Position numbers and translations under genes: made by a program
Shown: positions 17,999 through 25,726 of the stretch, piece after piece
Layout: every line of letters starts with the position of its first letter
How positions within the stretch are numbered: position 1 is the stretch's first letter
NCBI GenBank assembly: GCA_027924025.1
Contig: AP026970.1
Coordinates: 1,510,501 to 1,574,500, forward strand
Direction of reading: 5' to 3'
DNA from: Comamonadaceae bacterium OS-4
GTDB lineage: Bacteria; Pseudomonadota; Gammaproteobacteria; Burkholderiales; Burkholderiaceae_C
DNA: 64,000 nucleotides
The notes under the pieces: generated by a model
What the model was told of the DNA's origin: nothing
The model's database searches: none
The model's input: the letters and a program-made list of their open reading frames with translations, nothing else

Positions 17999-18333
17999 AC
18001 CAAAGCCTGCACTTCAGCGTCCTTTACCGCGGGGGTATCGAGGCTGGCACTCGAGCTGATGAGTCTGCGCAAGGTGTCGAGGTGGGGTGTTACGGTGCCG
18101 AAAAAGCGGGCGCTTTGTCCCTGGGCCACCAAGAGTGTCGGGAAATTTTCGACCTCAATCGGGTCGACCAGGTCGGACTGGTCTTCGACATCCACCCACA
18201 CAAACCGGGCCCCCGCAAACTCGGACTGCAAGGCGGTGAATAGCGGTTGGTATTCAGTACAGGTGCCGCACCATTGGGCGCACAGGCAAACGACCAGCAG
18301 GTCGGGGGTAGGGAGATCGGTGGGAAATGACAT
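17977..18333 (-). CDS. Cytoplasmic thioredoxin-like protein with a CGTC active site
   Basis: Small thioredoxin-fold protein of 118 residues without a signal peptide. The active site VVCLCAQWCGTCTEYQPLF has CGTC instead of the CGPC of thioredoxin. FVWVDVEDQSDLVDPIEVENFPTLLVA gives the cis-Pro loop. The fold is sure. The partner is unknown. Its 3' end overlaps the tlpA-like gene on the other strand by 22 bp, and its 5' end faces the ferredoxin-NADP reductase gene across a 133-bp divergent region. Confidence 0.88.
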   Translation of the reverse strand: MSFPTDLPTPDLLVVCLCAQWCGTCTEYQPLFTALQSEFAGARFVWVDVEDQSDLVDPIEVENFPTLLVAQGQSARFFGTVTPHLDTLRRLISSSASLDTPAVKDAEVQALVQRLRAG

Positions 18334-18356
18334 GCGCTGGCTAATGACTCAAATCA

Positions 18357-18366
18357 ATATCGATAT
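18357..18366. promoter_or_regulatory. Palindrome in the thioredoxin-fpr divergent region
   Basis: ATATCGATAT, a perfect 10-bp palindrome inside an A/T-rich stretch of the divergent intergenic region. A possible protein-binding site; no family match recognised. Confidence 0.25.
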
Positions 18367-18466
18367 AACAGGCTGCAGGGGTATGAAGTTTTACAATATA
18401 GGGTTTCGCCCTAGGCCATTGTGGCCGAACCGGTGTTCCCCATTCCGACCCTGAAGCAAGGCCCCC

Positions 18467-19243
18467 ATGAGTGCATTTCTGGAAGAAACAGTTTTAAGCG
18501 TACACCACTGGACAGACCGCCTGTTCAGCTTTACCACCACGCGTGACCCTGCGCTGCGCTTCTCGAACGGCCATTTCACCATGATCGGGCTGATGCAAGA
18601 CAACGGCAAACCGCTGCTGCGCGCGTACTCCATCGTGAGTGCCAACTATGAAGAGCACCTCGAGTTTTTGAGCATCAAGGTGCAAGATGGCCCGCTGACC
18701 TCCAAGCTCCAGCACATCAAGGTCGGCGACAAAATTGTGATTGGCCGCAAGCCCACCGGTACTTTGTTAATTGATTACCTCTTGCCCGGCAAAAACCTTT
18801 ACCTGCTAGGCAGCGGTACTGGACTGGCGCCTTTCTTGAGCGTGGCCCGCGACCCCGAGACCTACGAAAAGTTTGAAAAAGTGATCGTGGTGCACGGTGT
18901 GCGCGAAGTCAAAGAGCTGGCCTATTACGACTATTTCAAGAACGAGCTGCCCAAGCACGAGTTCTTGGGTGAAATGGTCACCAAGCAAATGCTCTACTAC
19001 CCCACGGTGACCCGCGAGGCGTTTGAGCATCAAGGCCGCATCACTACGCTGATTGAATCCAACCAGTTGCCGGCCGACCTGGGCTTGCCACCGCTGGACC
19101 CCGCAACAGACCGCATCATGATCTGCGGCAGCCCCGGCTTGAACAAGGATATGCGCGAGATTCTGGATGCCAAAGGCTTCAAGGAAGGCAACACCACCAC
19201 CCCGGGCGACTATGTGGTGGAGCGCGCGTTCGTCGAACAATAA
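18467..19243 (+). CDS. fpr: Ferredoxin-NADP+ reductase
   Basis: FAD enzyme of 258 residues moving electrons between NADPH and ferredoxin or flavodoxin, with roles in oxidative stress and redox balance. The FAD site is LRAYSIVSANYEEHLEFLSI (RxYS). The NADP site is LLGSGTGLAPFLSV. The C-terminal AFVEQ fits the bacterial subclass I type. Length equals the family (about 257). It is monocistronic, ending at the strong hairpin 19272-19301. Confidence 0.95.
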   Translation: MSAFLEETVLSVHHWTDRLFSFTTTRDPALRFSNGHFTMIGLMQDNGKPLLRAYSIVSANYEEHLEFLSIKVQDGPLTSKLQHIKVGDKIVIGRKPTGTLLIDYLLPGKNLYLLGSGTGLAPFLSVARDPETYEKFEKVIVVHGVREVKELAYYDYFKNELPKHEFLGEMVTKQMLYYPTVTREAFEHQGRITTLIESNQLPADLGLPPLDPATDRIMICGSPGLNKDMREILDAKGFKEGNTTTPGDYVVERAFVEQ

Positions 19244-19271
19244 GCACAGGCTCAAAGAGCCCCGCTGTATT

Positions 19272-19301
19272 AAAAAAAGGCCTGCTTGCAGGCCTTTTTT
19301 A
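19272..19301. terminator. Bidirectional terminator between fpr and the small-protein cluster
   Basis: AAAGGCCTG-CTTG-CAGGCCTTT flanked by A and T runs on both sides. It serves fpr on the plus strand and overlaps the stop codon of the opposing gene (stop at 19299). Confidence 0.85.
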
Positions 19302-19562
19302 TGCCTGCCGGGTGTGGCTGGCGCGGTGCCGTTGCACGGCGGGTGAGCGCAAAGCCAGGTGTTTGGTGGTGCGGCCTGCCATGCGCTTGCGCCACATCCG
19401 GAAAGAGCTCGCTTTCATGTGCTTGCGCATCAGATCCACCACCGCCGACTCATTCAGGCCGAACTGCGCTTCAATCGCCTCGAACGCGGTGCGGTCCTCC
19501 CACGCCATTTCCACGATGCGTGAAATGTCAGACTCGCTCAAGTCCACTTGGAGCCGGCTCAT
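19299..19562 (-). CDS. TIGR03643-family small basic protein
   Basis: 87 residues, probably cytoplasmic. The N-terminal half LDLSESDISRIVEMAWEDRT-type segment and FEAIEAQFGLNESAVVDLMRK look like a small helix-turn-helix. FRMWRKRMAGR follows and the tail is rich in Arg and His. I recognise the TIGR03643 pattern; no function is established. The start (ATG at 19562) overlaps the stop of the DUF3429 gene by 4 bp, so the two are translationally coupled. Confidence 0.85.
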   Translation of the reverse strand: MSRLQVDLSESDISRIVEMAWEDRTAFEAIEAQFGLNESAVVDLMRKHMKASSFRMWRKRMAGRTTKHLALRSPAVQRHRASHTRQA

Positions 19563-20011
19563 ACCGCCAAGCTCCCTACCAGCAGGCTGAGAGCCGCAGC
19601 CAAGGTTAAGTGGAGGCGCATCGGTAGCCAGGGTGACAAGCCGTAGGCGGGGTAGCTGCGGCGGTCTACTGCCAAACACATGCCCAACAGCAGAGCCAGT
19701 GTGATCAAGCCCTGCGCTGCCGGCAGCAGCAGGGCTACCCATGCCACCAGGCTGGGGAACACCCCCCACACAAACGGGCCCGGTTGAGGCGTCAGCGCCC
19801 CGCGCATGGCCAAGCCCCAATGAATGGCCCCCATGAAACTCGCGATGGTGGCGCCGTAGGCTAGCAAGGCTGACGCGGCGTGGCCACGGTAGGCGGTGGG
19901 CGCCAGCCATGTCGCAGCGGCGAGCGCCACAAAAGGCAATGCACCGGCATAGCCCAATCGAGCGGCCCACCGTGGCAAGGGCAGGGGGGCAGAGGGGGTT
20001 GCCGCTGTCAT
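19559..20011 (-). CDS. DUF3429 membrane protein
   Basis: 150-residue integral membrane protein with about five hydrophobic helices (for example ALPFVALAAATWL, LVAWVALLLPAAQGLITLALLL, LTLAAALSLLVGSLAV). The motif ASFMGAIHWGLAM is typical of DUF3429. The function is unknown. It overlaps the next gene by 4 bp (ATGA) and the upstream Cys-rich gene by 4 bp. Confidence 0.87.
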   Translation of the reverse strand: MTAATPSAPLPLPRWAARLGYAGALPFVALAAATWLAPTAYRGHAASALLAYGATIASFMGAIHWGLAMRGALTPQPGPFVWGVFPSLVAWVALLLPAAQGLITLALLLGMCLAVDRRSYPAYGLSPWLPMRLHLTLAAALSLLVGSLAV

Positions 20012-20184
20012 GGTCCGCCGTCCTCAGTGTCTGGGTCGATCTTGTTGCTGACAGGGGTTGCCAGTTCTGGTGACCCGGGGCGGCACATGGCGGTGCCGTT
20101 CCATTGCTGGCCGCACCAGCAGAGGCCTTCGTCGTTGATGATGCAGGTGCCGGTTCCGCAGCAGCGTTCGTCGTCGTTGTCCAT
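20008..20184 (-). CDS. Small Cys-rich hypothetical protein
   Basis: 58 residues starting MDNDDERCCGTGTC, with six cysteines in the first 34 residues (CC-x3-C, CxC, C), suggesting a metal site or disulfides. I recall similar short proteins in Comamonadaceae but no function. It has no signal peptide. The support is its position: its stop overlaps the DUF3429 start by 4 bp, and the start is 136 bp from the divergent DUF2237 gene. Confidence 0.65.
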   Translation of the reverse strand: MDNDDERCCGTGTCIINDEGLCWCGQQWNGTAMCRPGSPELATPVSNKIDPDTEDGGP

Positions 20185-20320
20185 GGTCGCGTCCTGAATA
20201 GCCGTAAGTACAAAAGTTGCTTGCCACTGTGGCAGCATTCGATGCCCTGTATTTTGTGGGAATCGGCGCCCCCCCGTGTCCTTGGGGGCCATTGTTTGTT
20301 TGTCTGAAAGCGAGTCGAGA

Positions 20321-20680
20321 ATGTCCGCCCTGAATGTTTTGGGTACTGCCCTGCAAGCCTGCTCGTTTGACCCGCTGACCGGGTTCTTTCGCGATGGCTG
20401 CTGCAATACGGATGCGCACGACCATGGCACCCATGTGGTGTGTGCCAAGGTCACCGCAGACTTTTTGGCCTATTCGCTGCAGCGTGGCAATGACCTGAGC
20501 ACCCCGCGCCCGGAATACCGCTTCGTGGGGCTGCGCCCCGGGGACCGCTGGTGCTTGTGCGTGAACCGCTGGCTGGAAGCACTCCAGGCCGGAGTAGCGC
20601 CACCGGTGCACCTCGAGGCGACCCACGCCAAAGCGCTGGAGCGGGTCAGTCTGGAGCAGCTTCGGGAATACGCTTTGTAA
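20321..20680 (+). CDS. DUF2237 family protein
   Basis: 119 residues. The start at 20321 gives MSALNVLGTALQACS, the usual DUF2237 N-terminus; the longer frame from 20276 lacks similarity. The family signature is visible: GFFRDGCCNTDAHDHGTHVVCAKVTADFL, GNDLSTPRPEYRFVGLRPGDRWCLCVNRW and VHLEATHAKAL. The Cys and His pattern suggests a metal site. No biochemical role is known. Confidence 0.9.
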   Translation: MSALNVLGTALQACSFDPLTGFFRDGCCNTDAHDHGTHVVCAKVTADFLAYSLQRGNDLSTPRPEYRFVGLRPGDRWCLCVNRWLEALQAGVAPPVHLEATHAKALERVSLEQLREYAL

Positions 20681-20732
20681 AACGGTTCGCTGCAGCCCCG
20701 ATGCGGGCCGCGCACCCGTGCATACTGCCCCC

Positions 20733-21281
20733 ATGAAAAACCTATTGCTTAATTGGTGTGGTGCTGCAATTCTGGCCGTGGGGAGCGCCATGGCCCACGC
20801 CCAGCCAACGGCCTTGCAGCCGATTGCGTCGCTCGATGTGCCCCGCTACATGGGCACTTGGTACGAGATTGCCAAGTACCCCAACAGCTTTCAAAAAAAG
20901 TGCGTGCGCAATACCCGCGCCGGCTACCAAGCCCAGCCGGACGGCTATGTGCAGGTGTTGAACCGCTGTGTCACCGCGGATGGCCAGACGACCGAGGCTT
21001 TGGGAGCCGCCCGCCAAGTGGGCCCCGCCAACTCACCCAAGCTGCAAGTGCGCTTTGCGCCGGCGTGGCTGTCTTTTCTGCCGATGGTCTGGGGTGACTA
21101 CTGGGTGATTGACCTGGATCCGCAGTATCAGTTGGTGGCCGTGAGCGAGCCCAAGCGCGAATACTTGTGGGTGTTGTCCCGCAGCCCCAAGGTAGAGCCG
21201 GCGGCATACCAGGCCTTGCTGACCCGGTTGGGTCAGCAGGGGTTTGATCTGAAACGTTTGGAACTGAGTCCCCAGGAGTGA
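20733..21281 (+). CDS. Bacterial lipocalin (Blc-like)
   Basis: 182-residue secreted lipocalin that would bind lipids or other hydrophobic ligands. A signal peptide ends at AMAHAQ. The lipocalin motif 1 is YMGTWYEIAKYPNSFQ (GxW), followed by CVRNTRAGYQ and the C-terminal LSRSPKVEPAAYQALLTRLGQQGFD typical of Blc. No clear lipobox is seen, unlike E. coli Blc, so it is probably soluble in the periplasm. Start chosen at ATG 20733 rather than GTG 20718. The next gene starts 2 bp behind its stop. Confidence 0.92.
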   Translation: MKNLLLNWCGAAILAVGSAMAHAQPTALQPIASLDVPRYMGTWYEIAKYPNSFQKKCVRNTRAGYQAQPDGYVQVLNRCVTADGQTTEALGAARQVGPANSPKLQVRFAPAWLSFLPMVWGDYWVIDLDPQYQLVAVSEPKREYLWVLSRSPKVEPAAYQALLTRLGQQGFDLKRLELSPQE

Positions 21282-21283
21282 GC

Positions 21284-21610
21284 ATGATTGACGGACTGAT
21301 TGCCGGCCACCTTGTAGGCCTGGCCGAGACCCGCGAGGGGAAAAACGGTACCCGCTTTGCACTGGCCAAGGTGAAAGCCACCCCTGGTGACGGCGAGAGC
21401 CTGATCGTCAACGTGATTGCCTTTGCCACCGAGGCCAGCGCCGCCCTGATGGCCCTGGACGATGGCGATGCCATTGCCCTCGCCGGTGCGCTCACCCCCA
21501 AGGTGTGGACCGACAAGCAAGGCAACACCCGGCCTGCACTCGATATGGTGGCCACGCAGGTGCTGACGGCCTATCACGCAGCACGCAAGCAGCAAACGTT
21601 GGCAGAGTAG
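21284..21610 (+). CDS. Small SSB-like OB-fold protein
   Basis: 108 residues with the pattern of a single-stranded-DNA-binding OB fold: MIDGLIAGHLVGLAETR, FALAKVKATPGDGESLIVNVIAFA, LDDGDAIALAGALTPKVWTDKQGNTRPALDMVATQVL. It lacks the acidic C-terminal tip of replicative SSB and is shorter than it, so it is not the housekeeping SSB. The RBS AGGAG sits in the last codons of the lipocalin gene, so the two are co-transcribed. The role is unknown. Confidence 0.8.
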   Translation: MIDGLIAGHLVGLAETREGKNGTRFALAKVKATPGDGESLIVNVIAFATEASAALMALDDGDAIALAGALTPKVWTDKQGNTRPALDMVATQVLTAYHAARKQQTLAE

Positions 21611-21654
21611 GGGAACGACGCGCGGTGATACCCGCGGTAACCGATGGATGCGGA

Positions 21655-21993
21655 TCACTTGGGGCGAATGCGCTGACTCTTGCGGGTTCGCTCCATGAAG
21701 TCGTCAGGCTTGGTTTTCACCCAGGCCACAAACAAGGCCACGTCGGCGTGCGTCAGCAACGCGTCCACCGAGTTGAACTGCCGAGCCAACTCGGTCTCAG
21801 TCAAAAGGGCGTGAATCTGTCGATGGCATATCCGGTGCAGGTATTCCGTGTGCCTGCCCCCTTTGGACTTGGGAATCAAATGATGTGCATCGCGCTGACT
21901 GGGTGGAATTTTCCGCTCACACAGCGGGCATACCAGGTCCGCGGGCAGAACCCGAACATGCTCTTGCTGGAGAAGGCGCCTGATACGGCCCAT
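21655..21993 (-). CDS. Small HNH-nuclease-domain protein
   Basis: 112 residues. An HNH/zinc-finger core is visible: CPLCER, then DAHHLIPKSKGGRHTEYLHRICHRQIHALL. The C-terminal part FVAWVKTKPDDFMERTRKSQR is conserved-looking and basic. HNH proteins of this size occur as stand-alone DNA nucleases of unknown role. No restriction or phage genes are near. It lies 28 bp behind the glycosyltransferase gene on the same strand. Confidence 0.85.
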   Translation of the reverse strand: MGRIRRLLQQEHVRVLPADLVCPLCERKIPPSQRDAHHLIPKSKGGRHTEYLHRICHRQIHALLTETELARQFNSVDALLTHADVALFVAWVKTKPDDFMERTRKSQRIRPK

Positions 21994-22021
21994 GGGGTCT
22001 TTGGTGTCTGTGGATCCAAAC

Positions 22022-22705
22022 TCAAACCAGCATGGCGCTTTGGGTCGCCTGCGGCGCGTGGCTGGGCTTTTCGGCAGGCCGTTCGCTGCAGGGGTATTTC
22101 AGATGGTTTTCCCGGTGCCGTCGGTAGAACAGCAAGCCTTCCTTGAGGCTGGCCACCGTGGCTTGTTGCTCCAGCATCTTGTCCCACAAATTCCAGTCTT
22201 CCTGCGGGTGTTCACCATCCTCGAACCTTCTTTGGTAACCAATCCGCTGGCCAAATGCGGTGCGATACAGCATAGAGCCATGGTGTTGTGCTTGGCGATC
22301 CCAATACAAGTCGCCCCAATGTGGGGTTGTCTGACCGGGCACCCGGGTCAGGATTTCGTGTTTGAGCTCGCCGGTCACCACGATGTCATAGGTCACGATA
22401 TCGGTCGTGGCGTTGGAGAGCAATTCAATTGCATCCGAGCGCAGCCAGTTGTCAGCGCCAATGAACATCACGTACTCTGTAGTCACTCGCGACAGCATAT
22501 CTTGGAAGTTGTCGACCGTGCCGAGATTGGCCGGCCGCAACACATATTCAACACTGGGGTAGAGCGCGGGGAGATGGTCGCAGTCCATCGCGCCATCATC
22601 GACAAACAAAATCCGCGCCGGAGCGCGGGTCTGGGACAACAAGGACTCAATGCAGTGCGCTGCAAGGTGACCGTACCTGAAGGAAGCTATAACAACAGTG
22701 ATCAT
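22022..22705 (-). CDS. Family 2 glycosyltransferase
   Basis: 227-residue GT-A-fold enzyme that would move a sugar from a nucleotide sugar. MITVVIASFRYGHLAAHCIESLLSQT and ILFVDDGAMD are the nucleotide-binding strands. MFIGADNWLRSDAIEL holds a D-x-N version of the DXD metal site (GADNWL). It is short, at the low end of the family, and isolated from any polysaccharide cluster, so the acceptor is unknown. Confidence 0.87.
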   Translation of the reverse strand: MITVVIASFRYGHLAAHCIESLLSQTRAPARILFVDDGAMDCDHLPALYPSVEYVLRPANLGTVDNFQDMLSRVTTEYVMFIGADNWLRSDAIELLSNATTDIVTYDIVVTGELKHEILTRVPGQTTPHWGDLYWDRQAQHHGSMLYRTAFGQRIGYQRRFEDGEHPQEDWNLWDKMLEQQATVASLKEGLLFYRRHRENHLKYPCSERPAEKPSHAPQATQSAMLV

Positions 22706-22830
22706 GGTGCGGTTGAGTAGATCACATGCCTATGCAATAACGGTGACAAAGGTCAATTCGGGAGCGTGCTAGGGGCGGGGCTTTGCGATGCCCCACTGCT
22801 GAGGTGCACCATGCCATTTAAGATCCCCCG

Positions 22831-23388
22831 ATGAGTGACAAAGACCGCGACTCCCTCGCGCGAGCCCGCGCTCAATGGCGCTGGCGAGGCACGGACCGTC
22901 CACCGTTTGCCGAGATACCCGCGCAGGGGCAAATGTCGGTATGGGATTTCCCTCGGCCACCGGAGCTGGTGCGTGAAACGCGCGAGGTTCTGGTGGTTTG
23001 GGGCGGTCTGGAGGTCGCTCGAACCTGCGCTGCATGGGCCGTCAGAGAGACCGCCCACCCGCCGACTTTTTACCTGCCTCTGGCGGATGTGCAGCGGTAT
23101 TTGTTGCGCCCGGCAGGCGGTGGCTCGTTCTGCGAGTGGAAGGGGCCTGCGCGGTATTGGGATCTGGTCGATGGTGCGCGCCGCTTGGAGCAGGTCGCGT
23201 GGAGCTACCCGCAGCCCTTGGAGGGGTCTGAGCCCCTAGCTGAGTGCATCGCTTTTTACGCGCACGACCTCAGCTGCACCGTAGGGGGCGCCAAGGTGCT
23301 GGCGCAGGCAGGTGGTTTTTATGGCGGGTGGATCACCCCAGAGTTGACCGGACCCTTCAAAGGCGACCCCGGCAGCAACGGTTGGTAA
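22831..23388 (+). CDS. DUF427 domain protein
   Basis: 185 residues. The single DUF427 beta-fold domain is visible: REVLVVWGGLEVARTCAAWAVRETAHPPTFYLPLADV, SFCEWKGPARYWDL and the ending WSYPQPLEG. This domain is common in bacteria and fungi and has no established activity. The C-terminus FYGGWITPELTGPFKG also fits the family. It converges with dinG. Confidence 0.88.
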   Translation: MSDKDRDSLARARAQWRWRGTDRPPFAEIPAQGQMSVWDFPRPPELVRETREVLVVWGGLEVARTCAAWAVRETAHPPTFYLPLADVQRYLLRPAGGGSFCEWKGPARYWDLVDGARRLEQVAWSYPQPLEGSEPLAECIAFYAHDLSCTVGGAKVLAQAGGFYGGWITPELTGPFKGDPGSNGW

Positions 23389-23428
23389 GTGATAACTGGG
23401 CGTGAAGCGCCTTCCCGGTTTGGGCTCT

Positions 23429-25588
23429 TTAGCCCAGCGCCCGTGTTCCCAGCTTGTACGCCGGCAATCCGGCCAGCATCCGCTTGCCGTAGCTGGTTTG
23501 CGTGAGCCGCTTGTCGTAGCAAATCACCTGCGCGCGGTCTTCTTCGGTGCGGATGGCGCGGCCGGTCCATTGGAGCAGTTTCACCCCGGTGGCGGGGATG
23601 ACCAGTTCGTTGAACGGGTCACGGCCCACGCTGCGTAGCCATTCAGCCCGGGCTTCGTCCACCGGGTCGCTGGGCGGGGCAAAGGGCAGTTTCGCGATGA
23701 ACACGGTTTCGCACAAAGCACCCGGCAAGTCCAAGCCCTCGCCAAAGCTCTGCAGGCCAAACAGCACCGAGGGCAACCCGCTCTCCACCCGTTCGGCGTG
23801 GGCAGCCAATAGCCGCGTGCGGGACTGGGTGCCTTGCACCAGCACCATGTCCATCATGTGGCCGGGCACAGCCTCAGACGCGGTGCGCATCTGGGCGCGG
23901 CTGGTGAAGAGCACCAGCGCGCCGCGCTTGACCTGTTCCATGTCTTCCATCAGCGCGCGCACCACCTCGGCGGTGTAGGCGTCTGCGTGCTTCGGGTCTG
24001 CCTGGGTGTGCACCACCGTGAGGCTGCCCTGCTTGGCGTAGTTGAAGGGGCTGGCCACTTCCAACGCGGTGACATACGGCTTGTTGGCCAAGCCCGCTTC
24101 TTTCAAAAAGTAGTCAAAGCTGCCGCAGCTGGTAAGCGATGCGCTGGTGACGATCGCACCGCGCACCTGGCTCCACAAAAACTGGCGCAACAAATCGCCC
24201 GGCACGATGGGGCAGGCATGGGCGGTCATGGTCAGGTAGCCGTTGGCGCTCTCCGCCTGCAGCCACTTGGCCAAGGGTTGGTCGCCGTGCTCCAGCAGCA
24301 AATTGGCGGTGCTCACCAGGCTGCCTAGGCGCGGCGCAATGCCGCCCAACTGGGCATAGAGCTGCGCGCACAGTACCGCCTGGCTGGGGTCGTCTTTGGC
24401 GATGGCTTTCACGTCCAGGCCCAGTGCCTCCAGCGCCTTGGACAGGCCGGTGGCTTGCGACTGGATCTGGCGTACCGGCTCGTGCAAGGCTTCGGGCAAC
24501 ACGCCGTTGGCAAATCGCAAGGTGCCGTCTTTGCCGCCACCGTGGGCATCCTGGCCGGTGTGGGCCCACACCAAGTCCATGGCCATGCGGGCCACCGAGG
24601 TGAGCGCGCCTTTGAGCTGGCTGGTCACCGTCTGCACGTCTTCGCCCAAGTGCAGGGCGAGTTTGCCGGCCACCTCGGTCATGGTTTTGGGCAGTTTGTC
24701 GAGCCAGCGCAGGTTGGACAGGTCCATGCTGTTGGAAAACTGGTCCAGTGCGACAGCCGGCAGGTGGTGGCCTTCGTCAAATACCACCAAGCAGTTGTCC
24801 AGGTCGGGCAGGGTCTTCATGCCCAAAGACGCCAACACCAAGTCGTGATTGGCCACGATGACGTTGGCCTCGGCCAGTTTGGTGCGCGCGTTGTAGTAAC
24901 TGCACTCTTTGTAGCGCGGGCAATGGCGGGCGGTGCAGGTGTGGCGCTCGGCGGCCACGGCTGACCAGTCGCGCGGGTCGGGGGTGTCGGCCAGGTTGTC
25001 GCGGTCGCCATCCCAGCTGGCCACCGCCAGCTTGTGGGCCATGCCCTCAAACAGGGCTTGGCGGCGTTCTTCAATCGCCTCTTGCGAGAGCGCGCTGACC
25101 TTGGGCTGCGGCAAATCGTCGTCAAACAAATCGTCCTCGGCCGCGCCGCTGCCCACCAGGCGCTCCAGCTTGACCTTGCACACATAGCGGCCGCGGCCCT
25201 TGGCCAGGGCGTAGGCGAAAGGCTGGTCCATGCTGCGGGCCAAGGCCGGCAGGTCCTTGGTCATCAGCTGCTCTTGCAAGGCCACGGTCGCGGTGCTGAT
25301 GATGACGCGGGTTTTGCGCTCCAGCGCCATGGCAATCGCGGTGCTGGCATAGGCCGCGCTCTTGCCCACGCCGGTACCGGCCTGGATGACCGCGATGGCT
25401 TTGGTCGGGTTGGGGTGCTCGCCGATGTCGGCCTGCGCAAGGGTGGCGGCCACGGTTTCGGCCATCTGGTGCTGGCCGGGGCGGCTCCTGAATCCGCTGG
25501 TGCTGCCCACGACTTGCTCAAATGCGCGCAGGGCATGCTGGGCCAGGGCGGCGCTGGCAGGGGGCAGGGAGGAGAAATCGGAGCTCAA
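23429..25588 (-). CDS. dinG: ATP-dependent DNA helicase, DinG family
   Basis: XPD-like iron-sulfur helicase of about 719 residues, unwinding 5'-tailed DNA, forks, R-loops or D-loops. Walker A AGTGVGKSAAY, Walker B/DEAH box VVFDEGHHLPAV (DEGH), and the four iron-sulfur cysteines (VCKVK, HTCTARHCPRYKECSYYN) are present. The C-terminal motif VI is WTGRAIRTEEDRAQ. The start is uncertain: no ATG lies between the upstream junk and the conserved QHALRAFEQVV, so I picked TTG at 25588. The long open frame further upstream is a shadow of genes on the other strand. Confidence 0.9.
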   Translation of the reverse strand: MSSDFSSLPPASAALAQHALRAFEQVVGSTSGFRSRPGQHQMAETVAATLAQADIGEHPNPTKAIAVIQAGTGVGKSAAYASTAIAMALERKTRVIISTATVALQEQLMTKDLPALARSMDQPFAYALAKGRGRYVCKVKLERLVGSGAAEDDLFDDDLPQPKVSALSQEAIEERRQALFEGMAHKLAVASWDGDRDNLADTPDPRDWSAVAAERHTCTARHCPRYKECSYYNARTKLAEANVIVANHDLVLASLGMKTLPDLDNCLVVFDEGHHLPAVALDQFSNSMDLSNLRWLDKLPKTMTEVAGKLALHLGEDVQTVTSQLKGALTSVARMAMDLVWAHTGQDAHGGGKDGTLRFANGVLPEALHEPVRQIQSQATGLSKALEALGLDVKAIAKDDPSQAVLCAQLYAQLGGIAPRLGSLVSTANLLLEHGDQPLAKWLQAESANGYLTMTAHACPIVPGDLLRQFLWSQVRGAIVTSASLTSCGSFDYFLKEAGLANKPYVTALEVASPFNYAKQGSLTVVHTQADPKHADAYTAEVVRALMEDMEQVKRGALVLFTSRAQMRTASEAVPGHMMDMVLVQGTQSRTRLLAAHAERVESGLPSVLFGLQSFGEGLDLPGALCETVFIAKLPFAPPSDPVDEARAEWLRSVGRDPFNELVIPATGVKLLQWTGRAIRTEEDRAQVICYDKRLTQTSYGKRMLAGLPAYKLGTRALG

Positions 25589-25726
25589 GGGGATAGAGGC
25601 GTGGGGCCGTTGCGGCAGAGGAGGGCTGAATATACAGGCAGCAGGGGATAATCGCCCGCTTGCCGCTGCACAGCCACCGCTGCTGCGCAAAGAATGCGGC
25701 CCGAACATCCAACGGGAGAATTCAAC

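Noticed and set aside
22777-22794. Hairpin GGGGC-TTTGCGAT-GCCCC between the glycosyltransferase and DUF427 genes
   Set aside because: No T run follows on either strand and the stem is short; nothing marks it as a terminator or regulatory RNA.
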